NCBI RefSeq assembly: GCF_011386835.1
Contig: NC_088792.1
Span: forward strand, 64,649,287 to 64,713,286
Direction: 5' to 3'
Length of the DNA: 64,000 nucleotides
DNA from: Chrysemys picta bellii
Taxonomy: Eukaryota; Chordata; Testudines; Emydidae
This document shows positions 34,796-45,302 of this stretch, in pieces. Below the pieces are notes generated by a model that did not search any database, was not told the DNA's origin, and worked only from the letters and a program-made list of their open reading frames with translations. The translations under genes were made by a program, and so were the position numbers. Positions within the stretch are counted from its first letter, which is position 1; each line of letters starts with the position of its first letter.

Positions 34796-35534
34796 GCTAG
34801 ATTAACCTGAATCTCAATAGAAGAATCTAGAACAGCTTTCTATTAAGATTAGTTTCTGCTACATGAAGGCATTATCTTGTTTTTTCAATTCAAATTTTAA
34901 ACCTATTAATCATAGAAATATCATTATCTCCTTTAACTTGATGGCAACTAATCCTACATACCCTTTTCACAGACTTCCATTCAGATAAAATTGTTTCAAA
35001 GGGACACTTCTAGTCTCAATGGTAAAACAATGTTCTACTGGGTTTCCTAAAAACCCATTTAGGTGTGCTGGGAGGGGGGACGGGGGGGACTGTCAGGCAG
35101 GGTGCTAGGCATTGAGAGGACATTACCTTTGAATTTTCTTACTTTGGAGGTTTATGTTAGACCAGGGCTTGGATTGACAGAACTAGAGGGAAAGCTATTC
35201 CCCGTGTCTAAATGAAACAAATTATTGTAGACTGATGAAAGAAACCAGCAGAGAAGTGGAGGGGTGTTTTGCTTGCTTAACTGGGGACTTGAGCTAAGCC
35301 TTTAAAATGAGTTTGCATGTGGGATAGGGAGGGGACAGTGTTTAATAAGAATATCACTAAAAAGATGCAGAGGAAAACCATGTCAGCTACACTCAGTTCC
35401 CTCCCTCCCAGCCCCCATGATGGACACCTCATTATTCTTTGGAATAGAGATTATCTTTTTTTTTTTCTGTATTTGTGCAATGCCTATCACAGTGTGGTTC
35501 TGGTCCATGACTAGGGCTTGTAGGTGCCTCAATC

Positions 35535-35562
35535 AATCCATCCATCCATCCATCCATCCAGT
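35535..35562. repeat. (ATCC)n microsatellite
   Basis: About six tandem ATCC units. Confidence 0.9.
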
Positions 35563-35850
35563 TAAATAAACATCTCCCTGTACTTCATAATATTTGTATA
35601 CATTTATTGCAATTCCATAGCTATATGTTTAGGAACATTACCCCAGTAATCTGTATTTAGGAATATTAATTCTACAGGAACATTTTACAAGGGGCAATGA
35701 GGATTGTGAAAGTGAGTACATTTTACTCTGGGCAGCAAAACAGGAAGTTTCACGAAAATTACCCAGTATTTCCCATTTGTCAGTATATTAAAATGTAACT
35801 ACAAAAAAAAAATCAGTTTTGACTAAAGGAAAAAATTGCTCAAAGCCTTA

Positions 35851-36100
35851 GGCCTTGGCTACACTGGCAATTCACAGCGCTGCACTTGCTGCGCTCAGGG
35901 GTGTGAAAAAACACACACACACCCCGAGCGCAGTGAGTGCAGCACTGTAAAGCGCCAGTGTAATCAGCGCCTGCAGCAGTGCTGCACGCTCGCTCGCAGT
36001 GCTGCAAGCTATTCCCCTCGGAGAGGTGGAGTACTTGCAGCGCTGCGAGACAGCTCTCGCAGCGCTACTACACTCGCAATTCACAGCGCTGCCGAGGAAG
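35851..36100. mobile_element. Harbinger-type MITE
   Basis: The left end TTAGGCCTTGGCTACACTGG and the core AGGGGTGTGAAAAAACAC followed by AAGCGCCAGTGTAA match the MITE at 33676-33878. The right half is rearranged: the terminal AATTCACAGCGCTG appears again near 36080 instead of a normal closing end. It is rich in CAGCGCTG palindromes. Confidence 0.75.
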
Positions 36101-36659
36101 GCTGATGTTGAGGATGAGAGCAATACTACAAAATGTTAGAACACTGAATACAAATTCAAGTTGTTAAGTAAATAATTCATAGGAGGGTCCTTGTGTACCA
36201 AACAAATCTGAACAAGTAGCTTGACAGTCCAAAGAGCTGTTAGATTTTATATTTAGTGAAGAACTGCAACAGAGGAGATATCCTTTAAATTCTAATGGGA
36301 CCTGAGTCTATACTGAATTATACTGAGAAACAAGTAAAGAGAGTAGGTAGCAACAAGCAGCATGTACATTTTATTACCCTTTTATAGCAAAATTTGGAAC
36401 TTATTTTCATGGCCTTATTTTTCTGGATAACTTAAATTTTTAAAAACCATAAAAGCAAATGCTGAAAGGTTAGTGTGGGAATTATTTTGGGGAAGTTCTA
36501 AACACAGGTCAGACTGGGTCATCACAATGGTCCATTCAGGCTTTGGAAAAAGTTCATGCAGTTATTCAGCCCTCAAAGGAATTAATTTCAGGCCCTCCTC
36601 CCTGCAATCCTTGGAAACACAGGCACGTTATTTAGCAGCACTGAAAAGATGATTGTTTC

Positions 36660-36746
36660 CAGGGCCGGCTCTGGCTTTTTTGCCGCCCTAGGCAGGGGAG
36701 GGCGCCGAGCACATGCTTGGTGGGCTGGTGCCTGGAGCCGGCCCTG
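36660..36746. mobile_element. Short hAT MITE with perfect 8-bp duplication
   Basis: The ends CAGGGCCGGCTCTGG and GGAGCCGGCCCTG are inverted. Flanks are identical 8-mers ATTGTTTC at 36652-36659 and 36747-36754. It is 87 bp, non-coding, in GSDME intron 1. Confidence 0.9.
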
Positions 36747-36772
36747 ATTGTTTCCAATTCTGTTTGCCTCTA

Positions 36773-37015
36773 AGGGCTGGTCTACAAGTTGTACTGCATT
36801 CACTATAGCAGTACAATTAAAGCAGTAAAAAAATATATATCCCTAGCGTGGACAGAGTTTACACTGGATTAAATTGCTTATGCTAGTACAGTTCATCCCT
36901 TTATAGGCAGGGGAATCAGTGGCGCAAGGTATCCCTAGAACTATTTCAGTTAAAACAAAAACAAACAAACAAACAAACAAATCACACTCCTACCCCCCCC
37001 CCCAGCCATACTTAG
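36773..37015. mobile_element. Possible Harbinger-type MITE
   Basis: AAGGGCTGGTCTACAAGTTG at the left resembles the GGCTGGTCTACACT ends elsewhere and follows TAA. The right end is uncertain; a TTAGGCC occurs near 37012. An (ACAA)n run lies at about 36958-36981. A separate piece starting TTAGGGTGTGTCTACACAGC at 37019 may be a second MITE. Confidence 0.4.
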
Positions 37016-37149
37016 GCCTTAGGGTGTGTCTACACAGCAGCTTGCCGTTTTAACCCTGGGGCGTGGAGACACACACCCGTGGTCAGCTAGACTGACCCCA
37101 GCCCGTCTGAAATCACCCTCAGGGCATCCAGACACGAAGTCGCACAGAT

Positions 37150-37960
37150 GAACTAAAGCCCCGCTAAAAGCAGCGGCGCCGGAGGGAGACACCGAGGGGG
37201 AGCGGGGCTCGGACCAGCCGCTCCTCGCCCCGGGGACGCGCTGCCGAACAAAGGGTGACAGCGGGAGGGGGGAGGGCGAGTGCGCCGGGGGGGGGGGGGC
37301 GCTGGGTGGAGCCTTTGCGGCGCCCTCAGGAAGACGCGGGGCAGCGGCTCCCCTTCGCCTTCCCGGCATGCCGGGGCCGCCACCGCCTCGTACTCACCAA
37401 CACGCCCGTGGCTCGCCCGGCCGCAGCCTGCCCCGCGGAGGACGATGCTCGCTGCGCTCTCTAGCCCATTGGCTGGTGCCTGCGCCGCCCAGCACAGCCT
37501 CACTCGTGAGCTGAGTTCGCCGGGCCGCGGCAGCGGGGCTGGAAAGGCGAGACTGGCATGGCCGGGGGGTATTATCAGCTGCTTGCACGCACACACCTGG
37601 GAGGGGGGTGGCTCCCTGGCTGCGGGGTGTGTGTGAAGAGACAGGCGGCAGCACGCTCCGTGGGAGGGCAAGGGCGGGCAGGCAAGGAAGCTTCTTGCCT
37701 GGCGTTGTGGCAAAGCGAGCAGCTGACACGGGAAGGGAAACACCAGCTGCAGAAGAGACCGAAACGGTCCTTCCCATCATGGTTTCTCTCTGCACGCCAG
37801 GGGAAGCGGCTGTGAAGCGCTGGGAGTCCAGAGCAAGTCTGAGTGCACCGAACCTGCCAAACCAGCGACTTCCCCTGCCACGTTCTGGCGGAGCGTTTCC
37901 TATGACATGTGCCTCAGCAGCGCACGATTCCACAAGGGCGGTGACAGTCTGCAGAGGCGC
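37150..37960 (-). promoter_or_regulatory. CpG island, probable GSDME promoter
   Basis: The segment is very GC-rich with many CG dinucleotides, in contrast to its AT-rich surroundings, and holds poly-G runs near 37260-37300. It lies upstream of the first coding exon at the position expected for the GSDME promoter. Several long open frames cross it only because stop codons are rare in CpG-rich DNA. Transcription start sites cannot be fixed by eye; a divergent non-coding transcript is possible. Confidence 0.7.
37398..37500 (-). other. GSDME: Predicted non-coding exon 1 of GSDME (5' edge unknown)
   Basis: On the minus strand GTGTTG is followed by GTGAGTACG, a strong splice donor, at 37397-37396, inside the CpG island. 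The coding exon at 31331 begins at an acceptor 20 nt before the ATG, so an upstream leader exon is required, and human GSDME also begins with a non-coding exon. The 3' edge at 37398 is well supported; the 5' edge given is only a placeholder. Confidence 0.55.
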
Positions 37961-37983
37961 TGAGAAAGAGGCACCCTGTGAAC

Positions 37984-38109
37984 TAGCGTCGCCAACCCAG
38001 CTCCAGGATTGTCCTGGGGTCTCTAGAAATTAAAGATTAATTTTGAATTAAAGATTATGTCATGTGATGAAACCTCCAGCAATAGATCCAACCAGAATTG
38101 GCAACCCTA
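37984..38109. mobile_element. hAT-like MITE
   Basis: The ends TAGCGTCGCCAACCC and TTGGCAACCCTA are inverted. Flanks are CTGTGAAC (37976-37983) and GTGTGAAC (38110-38117), seven of eight matching. The interior (ATTAAAGATTAATTTTGAAT) is AT-rich. It lies just upstream of the CpG island. Confidence 0.7.
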
Positions 38110-38256
38110 GTGTGAACACCTGGGTAATGGAGCCAAGGTAGTAGTTCCACCAGATCAGTAAGGCCACAATCCTACAAACATGCTCATGCGAAACTTTATT
38201 ATTGGAGTAACCCCTAGAGTTAAGCACATGAGGAAGTGTTTGTAGGATTAGGCCTA

Positions 38257-38431
38257 AGGCCTGGTCTAAAATTACATCAACCTACCTACAAGTCTCAAGG
38301 CTGAAAGATTTCACACCCTGTTTGACAAAGTTAGATTGACCTAACCATCCACTGTAGATGCAGTTAGGGGTTTGTCTTCACTATGGGGAGATCCACAGTG
38401 CTGCAGTGGGTGTTGATTTAGTGGATCTAAT
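38257..38431 (+). mobile_element. Truncated Harbinger-type MITE
   Basis: TAAGGCCTGGTCTAAAATTAC at 38254 is a typical left end with TAA. The interior (TAGATTGACCTAACC, GGGTTTGTCTTCACTATGG) matches the family style. The copy has no right end and runs directly into a CR1 fragment at about 38432. Confidence 0.5.
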
Positions 38432-38886
38432 GAAGACCTGGAGGGCAACGAAAATGATCAGGGGGTTGGGGCACATGACTTATGAGGAGCGGCTGAGGGA
38501 ATTGGGCTTATTTAGTCTGCAGAAGAGAAGAGTGAGGGAAGATTTGATAGCTGCCTTCAACTACCTGAAGGGGGGCTTCAAAGAGGATGAAGCTCGGCTG
38601 TTCTCAACGGTGGTAGATGACAGAACAAGGAGCAATGGTCTCAAGTTGCAGTGGGGGAGGTCTAGGTTGGATATTAGGAAAAACTGTTTCACTAGGAGGA
38701 TGGTGAAGCACTCGAATGGGTTACCTAGGGAGGTGGTGGAATCTCCATCCTTAGAGGTTTTTAAGGCTTGGCTTGACAAAGCCCTGGCTAGGATGATTTA
38801 GTTGGGGTTGGTCCTGCTTTCAGCAGGGATTGGACTAGATGATTTCCTGAGGTCTCTTCCAACCCTAGTCTTCTATGATGCTATGA
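38432..38886 (+). mobile_element. CR1 LINE, 3' end with ORF2 C-terminus
   Basis: The plus strand encodes the CR1 ORF2 C-terminus, reading [32 protein letters not shown] and FWNxLP-type [12 protein letters not shown], and stops at TAG near 38801. It then ends with the CR1 tail CTAGATGATTTCCTGAGGTC. The frame is intact over about 120 codons, so this is a younger copy than others here. It is not a host gene. Confidence 0.9.
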
Positions 38887-39245
38887 AATAAATAGTATTC
38901 TATTATTATTTAACAGTTCAATTAATTTTTTTAATCACACAGTTAATCACAATTAACTTTTTTAATTGCTTGACAGCCCTATTATTTTCATTCCTTGCCA
39001 TTCAGGAAACAATATAACTGTGTTTGTAACATAAATTAACATGAACGGTGCATCCATCAAATTAAAAAAATGCCATGTTAACATGAGGCATTACACACGC
39101 ACAAAAAATGTAATGTTTTGTGCTTATGTAGTGCTTTTTGTCTATAGCTCTTAACGTTTTTAATAAGGATGGGAAATATCATTATTCACATAGTATAGAT
39201 AATTGTATTGTATTGGATAATTCTGGGGACTAGAATTGCCTCTAA

Positions 39246-39682
39246 GGCTTTAGCTTCACTGACACAAAGGTGGTATTTTTACAGCAAGATAATTAGTATC
39301 TTGCTGTAAAATCCAAAGTGGATACAAGGCACTTGTAGGTGTGTTTTTATGTAGGGATAATAACTAATGTGTATGAGCTATTCCGTTGTAAAACCTCAGT
39401 GGAGACAAGGCACTTTAATTTTTATTATGAAGTAGATGAAGCAAGGTCAGCCAAAGGCCGGGTGGATAGTACTGACCTCCCCTAACTACCTCCCGATATA
39501 CTTTTTTTTTTTTTACCCAGTTAGATACCTCCCGAAAAACACTATAAGTGCCTTGTCTCCACTGAAGATTTTACAGTGAGGTAACTATTGTGTGTTAGTT
39601 ACCTTGCTGTAAAAACAGACAAAACAAAAAAAACAAAAACAAAAAAACCCCACCACCTTTGTCTCATCAGTGAGGACAAAGT
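39246..39682. mobile_element. Large fold-back MITE
   Basis: The ends pair: CTTCACTGACACAAAGGTGG at the left against CCACCTTTGTCTCATCAGTG at the right. Inside, CAGTGGAGACAAGGCACTTT (39398) is matched in inverted form by AAGTGCCTTGTCTCCACTG (39548), and TACAGCAAGATAATTAG-type strings recur inverted near 39600. The nested inverted repeats would fold into a long hairpin. The superfamily is not assigned; no target duplication was clear. Confidence 0.65.
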
Positions 39683-41640
39683 CCAAGTCACCTATTCAAA
39701 TCTGGCTCATGTCACTAGTGACCAAAAATCTGCTGGAGGTTCAGTGCCAATATAAAATGAGTTTGGTGGCGTCTGCCCCAGTTCTCCAGGTTGTCTACAA
39801 CTCAAAAGATGTCATCACAATTGGCATTTTTGTCATACTTAGCAAAGTCTAAGGACTGAATAACTCATGGGGACTGAATTACCCTCCTATTCTGAGATGT
39901 AGTCCTTCCGTAACATGCTGGAGGCTGGTTTTGTCAGGATGGCTTGGGGAAGCCTGTTCTGCTACTTACTTTGCTTGTTCAGTTTCCAGTGCAGTCCAAC
40001 TGACACCTTTCATAAGAATTAAGATAGAAATCAATTTCCTAACAAATTTAGGTCCAATCCCCAATCTAGCCCCAAATCTGGAGCCACATGAAAAGAAGAT
40101 GCAAGTAAATAAAAAACCATATAAAATGTAGCAGGGGGGTTTATGAAATACACTGTGAAACTATTTGTATGACACCATACACATATATTTATAAGATCTT
40201 TGAATGTAGCTCTGCTCTGGGCTCCTAACTTTGCTCTTAAAGACATCAAAGGTCTGATTCAAGGAATGTGCAACTTTGCATAGAAATCAGAGATGCCTTT
40301 TTCTCATGAATCACACCAGACTAACACGGCTGCTACTCTGAAACCACACAACAGGTAGCTTCCTTGAGTGTCTGGGGGAAGGAGTTCTACGCTGCAGTGA
40401 AATGGGCCCAGATCCAGGTATTTAGGCACCCATTGAAATCAATAGGAGTTAGGTACCTAAATTCCTTTGAGGATCTTGGTCATAATGACAAAAATGTCAA
40501 ATCACTAGCTGTTAATAGACCCAAGATTGGGCTTTGGAACAAAAAGAATCTCAAAGTCAGATGACCTTAATTATTGAACAGCCCCTGGTTAGGTGTAAGG
40601 GTTCCTTTAAAAAAAAAAGGCAGGCCAATTACCAGTTTTTCATTCCCTCCTACTAAATGTCCCAGCTTCTCCTATGCATTTCAGTGAGGTTTAGATCTGA
40701 CGTTCCATCCCTTAATAGCCCTCATTATTACCCTTAATGACTCAAGAATACTTACTGTTTTTTTCTTTCTTTCTATGGTTCCAGCTGGCTAAAGGCTTCT
40801 CAACAAAGAGCAGAAATGCAACTAACTAAAAAATGTGAAAAGTTACAAAACAAAAACGAATGAGAAATTTTTATAAAGGCAACACGGCCTAATAATATAA
40901 AAACAGAAACGGAAAAAAACAAAAATCCCTACCATAGCCCATCCCTTAAAATAGAGCCTAATCCTGAGAGAAACTCAGCATCCGCAGCTCTCTCTGACTT
41001 CAGTGCAAGTGCTCAGCCTCTCTCAGGATCAGGCCACAGTTGCAGAATCACCAAGTCTTGTGGATGACAGTAAGAATCTCCCCCACCAGCCACCCACAGA
41101 TGTCATCCATTCTTGTTGATGGGTCTCTTTGCAGTTACAACCTCTGAGTAATTGTACATGGAAGTGCCTAGTAAAGCTCATTTGAGAAATCCAGCCAAGA
41201 TGTCAGTGAAATGGATCACCGTGGAAACGTCAATAGGAAAAAAAAAGTATCCACAAATTGTGAATCTTGTCAGCCAGCTTGGGGTGTCTCTTATTGATAG
41301 TCAGGAGCTCTGCTGAACAAGTGAAATCCGCCTCACTCCCCCAGTGATATTTCCATCTTACCAGTGTTTAAGTTCAGCCAGCTGTCATCTATCCAATCTG
41401 CAACATGGCAGGAATCCTGACAGTTTTGAGATACTATCTCTTCCAACCAAAGTAAGTGTAATTTAGGTCTAGGTATCATCATTCTGATAGCTCAAGACCA
41501 TACAGTTATATCAGTTTTCACACATTCTACACTGGTGGCAAACCTGGTCCCTGGAACACTGAATATGGAAGGATGCCTGAGGCAGATGAGTAATCACTCG
41601 TACTTCAGTCAGAATATAAATATGTGATGTTCAGACATGT
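39683..41640. other. Gene-free intergenic stretch
   Basis: It contains a 31-bp Penelope-like end fragment (40317-40347), a fragment of the fold-back MITE family (about 40398-40475) and an old palindromic repeat near 40955-41040 (CCTAATCCTGAGAG and CTCTCAGGATCAGGCC). No exon was recognised. Confidence 0.5.
40317..40347 (+). mobile_element. Penelope-like 3' end fragment
   Basis: CAGACTAACACGGCTGCTACTCTGAAACC matches the terminal sequence of the Penelope-like family at 17714-17743. Only the extreme end is present. Confidence 0.75.
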
Positions 41641-41647
41641 AGGGCAG

Positions 41648-42475
41648 TTGAAACTGATAGAAGGAAGAAAGAGATCTTGGAATCATTGTGGATAGTTCTC
41701 TGAAACCATCTGCTTGATGTGCAGCAGCAGACAAAAAAGCTAACCGTGTTAGGAACCACTACCAGAGGGATAGATAATAAGACAGAAAATATAATGACAC
41801 TACAGAAATCCATGATATACCCACATCTTGAATACTGCATGTAATTTGGTCATCTCAAAAACAATATATTAGAATTGGAAAAAGTATGGAAAAGGATAAC
41901 AAAAATGATTGGGGTATGGAACAGCTTCCATACAAAGAGAGATTAAAAATACTGAGACTGTTCAGCTGAGACAAGCGAGGACTAAAAAGAGATGTGATGG
42001 AGCTCTATACAATCATGAATGGTATGTAGAAAGTAAATAAGGAAGTGTTATTTACCCCTTCCCTTAACACAAGAACCACGGGTCACCTAATGAAATTAAT
42101 AGGCAGCAGGTTTAAAACATAAGGAAGTATTTCTTCACACAATGCACAGTCAACCTGCGGAACTCATTGCCAGCGGATGTTTTGAAGGCCAAAAGTATAA
42201 ATGGGTTAAAAAAAATTAGACAAGTTCATGGGGAATAGGTCCATCAATGGCTATTAGCCAAGATGCTCAGGGATGCAACCCCATGCTTTGGGTGTTCCTA
42301 AGCCCCTGAGTGCCAGAAGCTGGGGCTGGACGACAGGGGATGGATCATTTGATAAATGCCCTGTTCTGTTCATACCCTCTGAAGCACCGGGCACTGGCCA
42401 CTATCGGAAAACAAGATACTGGGCTAGATGGATCACTAGTCTGACCCAGTGTGGTCATTCTTATGAAATTACTTC
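41648..42475 (+). mobile_element. Old CR1 LINE 3' region
   Basis: Decayed ORF2 is readable as KDLGIIVDSSLKPS, then PHLEYCM, KMIGVWNSF-like and later QPAELIASGCFEG-like blocks, followed by the 3' end CTAGATGGATCACTAGTCTG. Many stops and indels show age. Confidence 0.8.
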
Positions 42476-44836
42476 ACTGGTGAACAAGCAGCCAACACAG
42501 AGGCCAAAGTTCTGAGGAAATACAGCCTATCAGAGAGCCTGTGTAAGAATCTCTTTGCCACATTCTGAACCTCTTGATGGTACAACAGCTGAAGCATGAA
42601 GTCCATTGTATAGAGCTGCATGAAGGAAATGCACTACCAGCTGAACCAGACGAAAACTGTAAACATGTGGCCAGTGTGACACAGGACAGAACAACAGTCA
42701 GCACAGGACAGGGAGGTAACCCAATTGGTTACATCACCCAAATGAAAAACAAAAAACAAACAAACAAACAAAAAGGAGACTAAATGAGGCAAGCTGATCA
42801 AGAACTGAAAAAGATATAGCACAGCATTTCACCAATGGAAAATACACTTCACCTGTTAATAGTGACCCTACAACATGAGGGCAGAGAAGTATGAAGTGAA
42901 AAATTGAAAAGTATTAAGATGTTCCTCAAATGCCTTGGTGTGAGAATCCTCTCACATTGTGTCTGAACTATGGTAAGAGAGAAAATAAGATTTAAAAGCC
43001 ACCAGGTGTCAGTATTGTAGAAATATTACTTCCTTGCACTGCTTAATGCTACAGCTTATATTTTTATTTTATATAGTAGTATGACACTGATTTATTTTTC
43101 AATCATTGATGTAAGCATAAAATTAGCTGTAAAGGGAAATTTCTTAGACAGAAAATAGTCAGTACTGTAGATCTATGGCCTGATTTGTACTTCTCTTCAA
43201 TCCTTTAATTATGTGCATGTATTAATATCTACAGAATAAAAGTCCTATTAATTGTCATTCAGAGGTTTTACAATCTGCATCTGTGCCTATTAGAGAACAA
43301 TTAGTATATATATATATATATATGTGCTGCATGATTTCTTTCTAGTAAGACTTTAAGAAATCTTGCAAAGCTCTCTCTGGTTCCATTTCAGGCCTCTCAA
43401 CCATCAAATTGGCTGGAGAAGGCTCCACTGGTCTAGATTCCTTCCGGGAAGTAGGATGAAGAAGAAAGCCGGGGGACCTTTTTGGGTTTTTATTTAGAAT
43501 TTATGGCTGTTTTGTGGAAATTTTAAAATTTCCTGTTTAAAGATAACCAACAAAGAGATGAGCAATTGGGTGCCCCCTGCATTTGGCATTTTCATTTCAT
43601 ATGAAAAATATCTGAGTAGTTTTTCATTAAAAAACAAACAATCCCCCAAACCTTGCTTGTTTTTGTTTACTAGAAAGAATCTAAGATTTTTTTTTTGAAA
43701 AAATTTCCCACCATTGCTGTTGGTGGTAGCAATGTTGACAGCTCTACCAAAGCACCAGCGGCCAGCAGTGTGTTTAACAAACACCATGTTACTGAAGCTG
43801 CTCAGAGTATTTCTAACAGACAGTGGTTAAAAGGCCAATGAAGAAAGTTAGAGGCAGAAGACATTTAGGAGCTATTTTAACAAATTTGCTTGTGCGCTTA
43901 TTAGCTATCCTTACAGGAGGAGGAGAAGGGAAAGAGAATTGTTTACAGATCTTTTCAAGGAAAAGGCACTTGGATACTATGGTGATGAAGGACATAAAGG
44001 AGCCTAGATAGACAGACAGATGTGCTTCAATATAGCTTTGTTAGTTGATATAAATGTAATGCAGAAGTCACCACTTGTGTCTGGGATGTTGAACTTGGCT
44101 TTGAGAACGAAGTTACCATATTTAGTTATAGCTGAGAAGTACATTATATTGTTGGACTCCCACATGTCATTGCTAAAACTTTTTTTCCTCTTCCTCAAGG
44201 AAAGGTTGGAGAGGATCAGAGATGGGATTTTGAGATTGCCAGACCTTTTTAAAGATCTACCCTTGAAGACCTAAAAATATGATGGTTCTTAGATCAGAAG
44301 ATTGAAGGAGGAGATTGGTCAAATATGACAGAAAGAAGATGTTGGTTCCTTCCTAGTAAGTGGCATAGTGTTTTGGTTGCTGGTTGCTTTAGGAACCATT
44401 CAGCTATGCCTCTCATATAATATAATGGAGAATATATGCAATAATAAGTCTGATAAACTCAATCCTTCAGTAGCTAAGTGATCCTAAAACCATAAAACAT
44501 GGACTAAGTGTAAAAAATAGAAATGTCCTCTTTATTTTCTGTGTAAGAGTGGTAAATTAAGGGTTAGGAATGGATAACGTTACTTGCCTACTTCCAAGGT
44601 TGCTTCAATAATACTTTATTAAGAACCATCTGGTCTTTTTAATGTTTTATTAATGACCATCTGACTGCTGCATTGTTCAAGATATTCAATATTAGGATTT
44701 TAGCATAAATAAAGCAAAAGAAATAGCTTTGAAGACCACAGCTAAGAGCACAAAACATTTTTATGTAGGTCCTACATAAACTTAAAAAAATCCAAAGTGT
44801 TTAAATATTCCACACCAGAAGATAAGAATTTTTGCA
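42476..44836. other. Gene-free intergenic stretch
   Basis: No exon or recognised transposon. It has an (AAAC)n-like run near 42745-42772 and a short (TA)n at 43308-43323. Confidence 0.45.
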
Positions 44837-45258
44837 AATATAGGTTAAAATTTGGAACCAAACTTCTTGACAGTATCTCTAAAAATTATAAGCTTCTGTC
44901 TTATACATTTAGGAGATTGCCGTCACATATTTCAGAGTGGTAGTCATGTTAGTCTGTATCAGCAAAAAGAATGAGGCAACACCCATTTTTTCATGTCCTC
45001 TGTGTATATATATCTTCCTACTGTCTTTTCCACTGCATGCATCCAATGAAGTGGGTTTTAGCCCACAAAAGCTTATGCTCAAATAAATTTGTTAGTCTTT
45101 AAGGTGCCACAAGTACTCCTCGTTCTTTTTGCTGATACAGACTAACACAGCTACCACTCTGAAATATGTGAAGGCAATCTCCTAAATGTATAAGACAGAA
45201 GCTTATAATTTTTAGAGATACTGTCAAGAAGTTTGGTTCCAAATTTTAATCTATATTT
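44837..45258. repeat. Large inverted repeat around a Penelope-like insertion
   Basis: About 135 bp at 44837-44970 recur in inverted orientation at 45123-45258 with only a few differences. The outer approximately 95 bp of each arm is not recognisable repeat (contains TTGGAACCAAACTTCTTGAC and CATTTAGGAGATTGCC), while the inner approximately 40 bp is the Penelope-like terminus (TTAGTCTGTATCAGCAAAAAG). The centre (44971-45122) is a Penelope-like 3' end (CATCCAATGAAGTGGGTTTT ... TCTTTAAGGTGCCACAAGTA). A further Penelope-like terminal piece follows at 45259-45302. Confidence 0.85.
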
Positions 45259-45302
45259 GTTAGTCTCTAAGGTGTCACAAGTACTCCTCGTTCTTTTTGC
45301 CT

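Larger units (their letters stand above)
31332..37397 (-). other. GSDME first intron
   Basis: About 6.1 kb between the predicted exon 1 donor and the acceptor at 31332. It contains a CR1 split by a MITE (32921-34795), a MITE at 35851-36100, a small hAT MITE (36660-36746), a possible MITE (36773-37015), an (ATCC)n repeat near 35535-35562 and part of the CpG island. Nothing was recognised in 31400-32900 or 34800-35840. Confidence 0.6.
5533..37398 (-). other. GSDME: Gasdermin E gene (whole locus, exon 1 to stop)
   Basis: GSDME is a cytosolic two-domain protein. When an executioner caspase cuts its linker, the N-terminal half oligomerises in membrane phospholipid and forms pores, turning apoptosis into lytic death (known for the family). 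Nine coding exons on the minus strand join in frame into 504 residues plus stop, close to the roughly 496 residues of the human protein, with conserved blocks throughout. All introns are GT-AG; phases are 1,2,0,1,1,0,1,0. Intron lengths run from about 0.2 kb (10039-9848) to about 9.5 kb (29360-19851). A non-coding exon 1 is predicted in the CpG island. In human the gene is tail-to-tail with PALS2/MPP6 and downstream of OSBPL3; neither is seen here. No in-frame stop or frameshift was found, so the gene looks functional. Confidence 0.95.

Noticed and set aside
37153..38033. Open frames of 118-196 codons across the CpG island
   Set aside because: They are compositionally driven, overlap on both strands and match no known family; the region is better explained as a promoter.
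38358..38801. Host gene of 147 codons
   Set aside because: The first part is a truncated MITE and the rest is the CR1 ORF2 C-terminus.
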